Source of the DNA: Psychrosphaera haliotis
GTDB lineage: Bacteria > Pseudomonadota > Gammaproteobacteria > Enterobacterales > Alteromonadaceae
Assembly (NCBI RefSeq): GCF_039523615.1
Contig: NZ_BAAAFQ010000004.1
Span: forward strand, 868,001-932,000
Direction of reading: 5' to 3'
Length of the DNA: 64,000 nucleotides
The notes below the pieces were generated by a model. It had not been told where the DNA came from, did no database searches, and was given only the letters and a program-made list of their open reading frames with translations. The position numbers and the translations under genes were made by a program. Shown one piece after another: positions 62,974-64,000 of the stretch (position 1 is the stretch's first letter; each line of letters opens with the position of its first letter).

Positions 62974-63613
62974 TTTTGCTGTCTCCTATTGTCACTAACG
63001 TTAATGTTAATTGAGCTTTAGGATGCTCGCTCACTTCATATTTTAAATCTTCAACTGAAAACTGTTTGTTTCTAGCCACAATCGTTTTTACAAAATTCAT
63101 CAATGGGAAGTACTCACCATCAACAATCAATTCAAACTCATGGCTGTATAACTCTGGCAACTCCACTTCTTCACCTTCAGGAATCTCTCCCTTAATGAGT
63201 TCAGGTGGTTGAGCTGAAAGTCCCGTTACTCGAATTTGGCGTTCAGTTTCTAGTAATCGTGTTAACTCTCTAACCATTTGCTCTGGCGCGACATATTCTG
63301 CCATTACACTGGTAAGTTTAGATTCAACTTCCTTTAACTGAGACTTAACTTGATTAATTTCTTGCTTGAGCAATTCATTAGGGTCTTTGCGCAAAGCAAC
63401 TTGAATATCGCTGATTTGGTCACGCACCATGCTAACTTGCTTTTCAATTTTTGCTTGCGACTTAGTCAACTTAGATTGTTCTAATAACGCTGGTTTAATT
63501 GCTAAGAAGAAGAAACCATAGGTTACTAAGAAGACTATCGCTGCTGCGACAATAACTTTTTCTCGCTGCGTTAATGCAATGAACTTCTCATTCCATGTGC
63601 TCCATTGACTCAT
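62957..63613 (-). CDS. mshJ: MSHA biogenesis protein MshJ (PilO-like)
   Basis: The 218 residues have an N-terminal membrane helix (VIVAAAIVFLVTYGFFFLAI, ~20-40), a coiled coil (~45-105) and a ferredoxin-like periplasmic part (VELPELYSHEFELIVDGEYF, then NFVKTIVARNKQFSVEDLKY). It matches the PilO/GspM position in the inner-membrane complex. The start overlaps the mshI stop (ATGA). Confidence 0.9.
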   Translation of the reverse strand: MSQWSTWNEKFIALTQREKVIVAAAIVFLVTYGFFFLAIKPALLEQSKLTKSQAKIEKQVSMVRDQISDIQVALRKDPNELLKQEINQVKSQLKEVESKLTSVMAEYVAPEQMVRELTRLLETERQIRVTGLSAQPPELIKGEIPEGEEVELPELYSHEFELIVDGEYFPLMNFVKTIVARNKQFSVEDLKYEVSEHPKAQLTLTLVTIGDSKNVIRL

Positions 63614-64000
63614 AAACCAACCTCCTGAGTTACTGCATTCGACTTAGTAGCCGCTCTAAACTCTAGAACCTCATCATTTATCGCAGAAATATTTAATAAA
63701 CTAAACTCCCTGCCAGTAAAGCTCTTTGTAGCTTGTAAATAAGACATCCAACGAGTTACGGATCTAGACTCTAATGAGTACCCATGAAAATCAACATTAT
63801 TTTTATTAAAGCGGAAGTCTGTTAACCAAATATTATGATCATGGTGCTCTGTCAGTTCTTGCATAACCACAGAGTAGTCGATGGACTCTTTTGCAGTATG
63901 AGCAGTAACAAGTGAAAGCAACGCACTTTTTGCAGCGACTTCACGCTCTAACTGACTCTTCACTTCCATAAACTTGTCGTTATTATTATGCTTAACGAGC
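63610..64000 (-). CDS. mshI: MSHA biogenesis protein MshI, C-terminal part (PilN-like; cut by right edge)
   Basis: The frame is open through base 64000, so the upstream part is missing from the window; an in-frame ATG at 63969 is not the real start. About 130 residues are visible: a coiled-coil end (EVKSQLEREVAAKSALLSLV) and a PilN-like αββ part with HDHNIWLTDFRF, VDFHGYSLESRSVTRWM and SAINDEVLEFRA. It pairs with MshJ in the inner-membrane assembly complex. Confidence 0.85.
   Translation of the reverse strand, partial: LVKHNNNDKFMEVKSQLEREVAAKSALLSLVTAHTAKESIDYSVVMQELTEHHDHNIWLTDFRFNKNNVDFHGYSLESRSVTRWMSYLQATKSFTGREFSLLNISAINDEVLEFRAATKSNAVTQEVGL

Noticed and set aside
63610..63969. A complete 119-residue gene starting at ATG 63969
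   Set aside because: The frame stays open to the window edge and the protein begins in mid coiled coil, so it is the C-terminal part of mshI.

Overview
The window reads as a chromosomal segment of a marine gammaproteobacterium of the order Alteromonadales, perhaps of the Colwelliaceae/Thalassotalea type. This rests on AT-rich composition, a complete MSHA pilus locus beside mreBCD, the order purA-motX-rnr-rlmB (MotX belongs to the Na+-driven polar flagellar motor), and the order rpsF-priB-rpsR-rplI-dnaB-alr. No rRNA or tRNA gene was recognised. The species call is inference.

Layout. 1-1180 is an accessory edge: the 5' part of a tyrosine recombinase running off the left end, a gap with operator-like repeats and a terminator with no gene in front of it, and an orphan HigA-like HTH protein. 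1247-8025 holds a ToxR/CadC-like membrane regulator with a TolB-like sensor, a lipoprotein M16 peptidase beside it, and a divergent pair (a small secreted protein and a TraB/GumN protein) separated by an 11-unit octanucleotide repeat. 8272-16396 is mixed: dbpA, a DUF4382 lipoprotein, typA, a PAS-GGDEF cyclase, a CheX phosphatase, an unknown secreted protein and nagA. From 16475 onward nearly every gene is on the minus strand, so the order below is the transcription order read from right to left.

Core housekeeping block (16475-45117, minus strand): mreB-mreC-mreD-maf-rng, then directly tsaE-amiB-mutL-miaA-hfq-hflX-hflK-hflC-yjeT-purA, an S41 lipoprotein protease, motX, rnr-rlmB, a periplasmic thioredoxin, rpsF-priB-rpsR-rplI, an ECF sigma/anti-sigma/DUF4097 cassette, dnaB-alr and a PAS-GGDEF cyclase whose start overlaps alr.

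MSHA pilus locus (45246-64000, minus strand): mshI (cut by the right edge), J, K, L, M, N, E, G, F, B, A, C, D, O, P, Q, mostly with overlapping or touching ends. It encodes the inner-membrane platform, the secretin, the extension ATPase with an N-terminal c-di-GMP-binding (MshEN) domain, the major pilin, minor pilins and a very large MshQ. The two diguanylate cyclases in the window could feed the signal sensed by MshE, although nothing here proves that link.

The most unusual object is MshQ (2150 residues). In front of the expected LamG and DUF6701 regions it carries seven ~110-residue discoidin-like repeats, most with an embedded DxDxDG-type calcium-loop motif, and then about seven ~57-residue repeats. 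It looks like a pilus-associated adhesin whose N-terminus has been expanded by module duplication.
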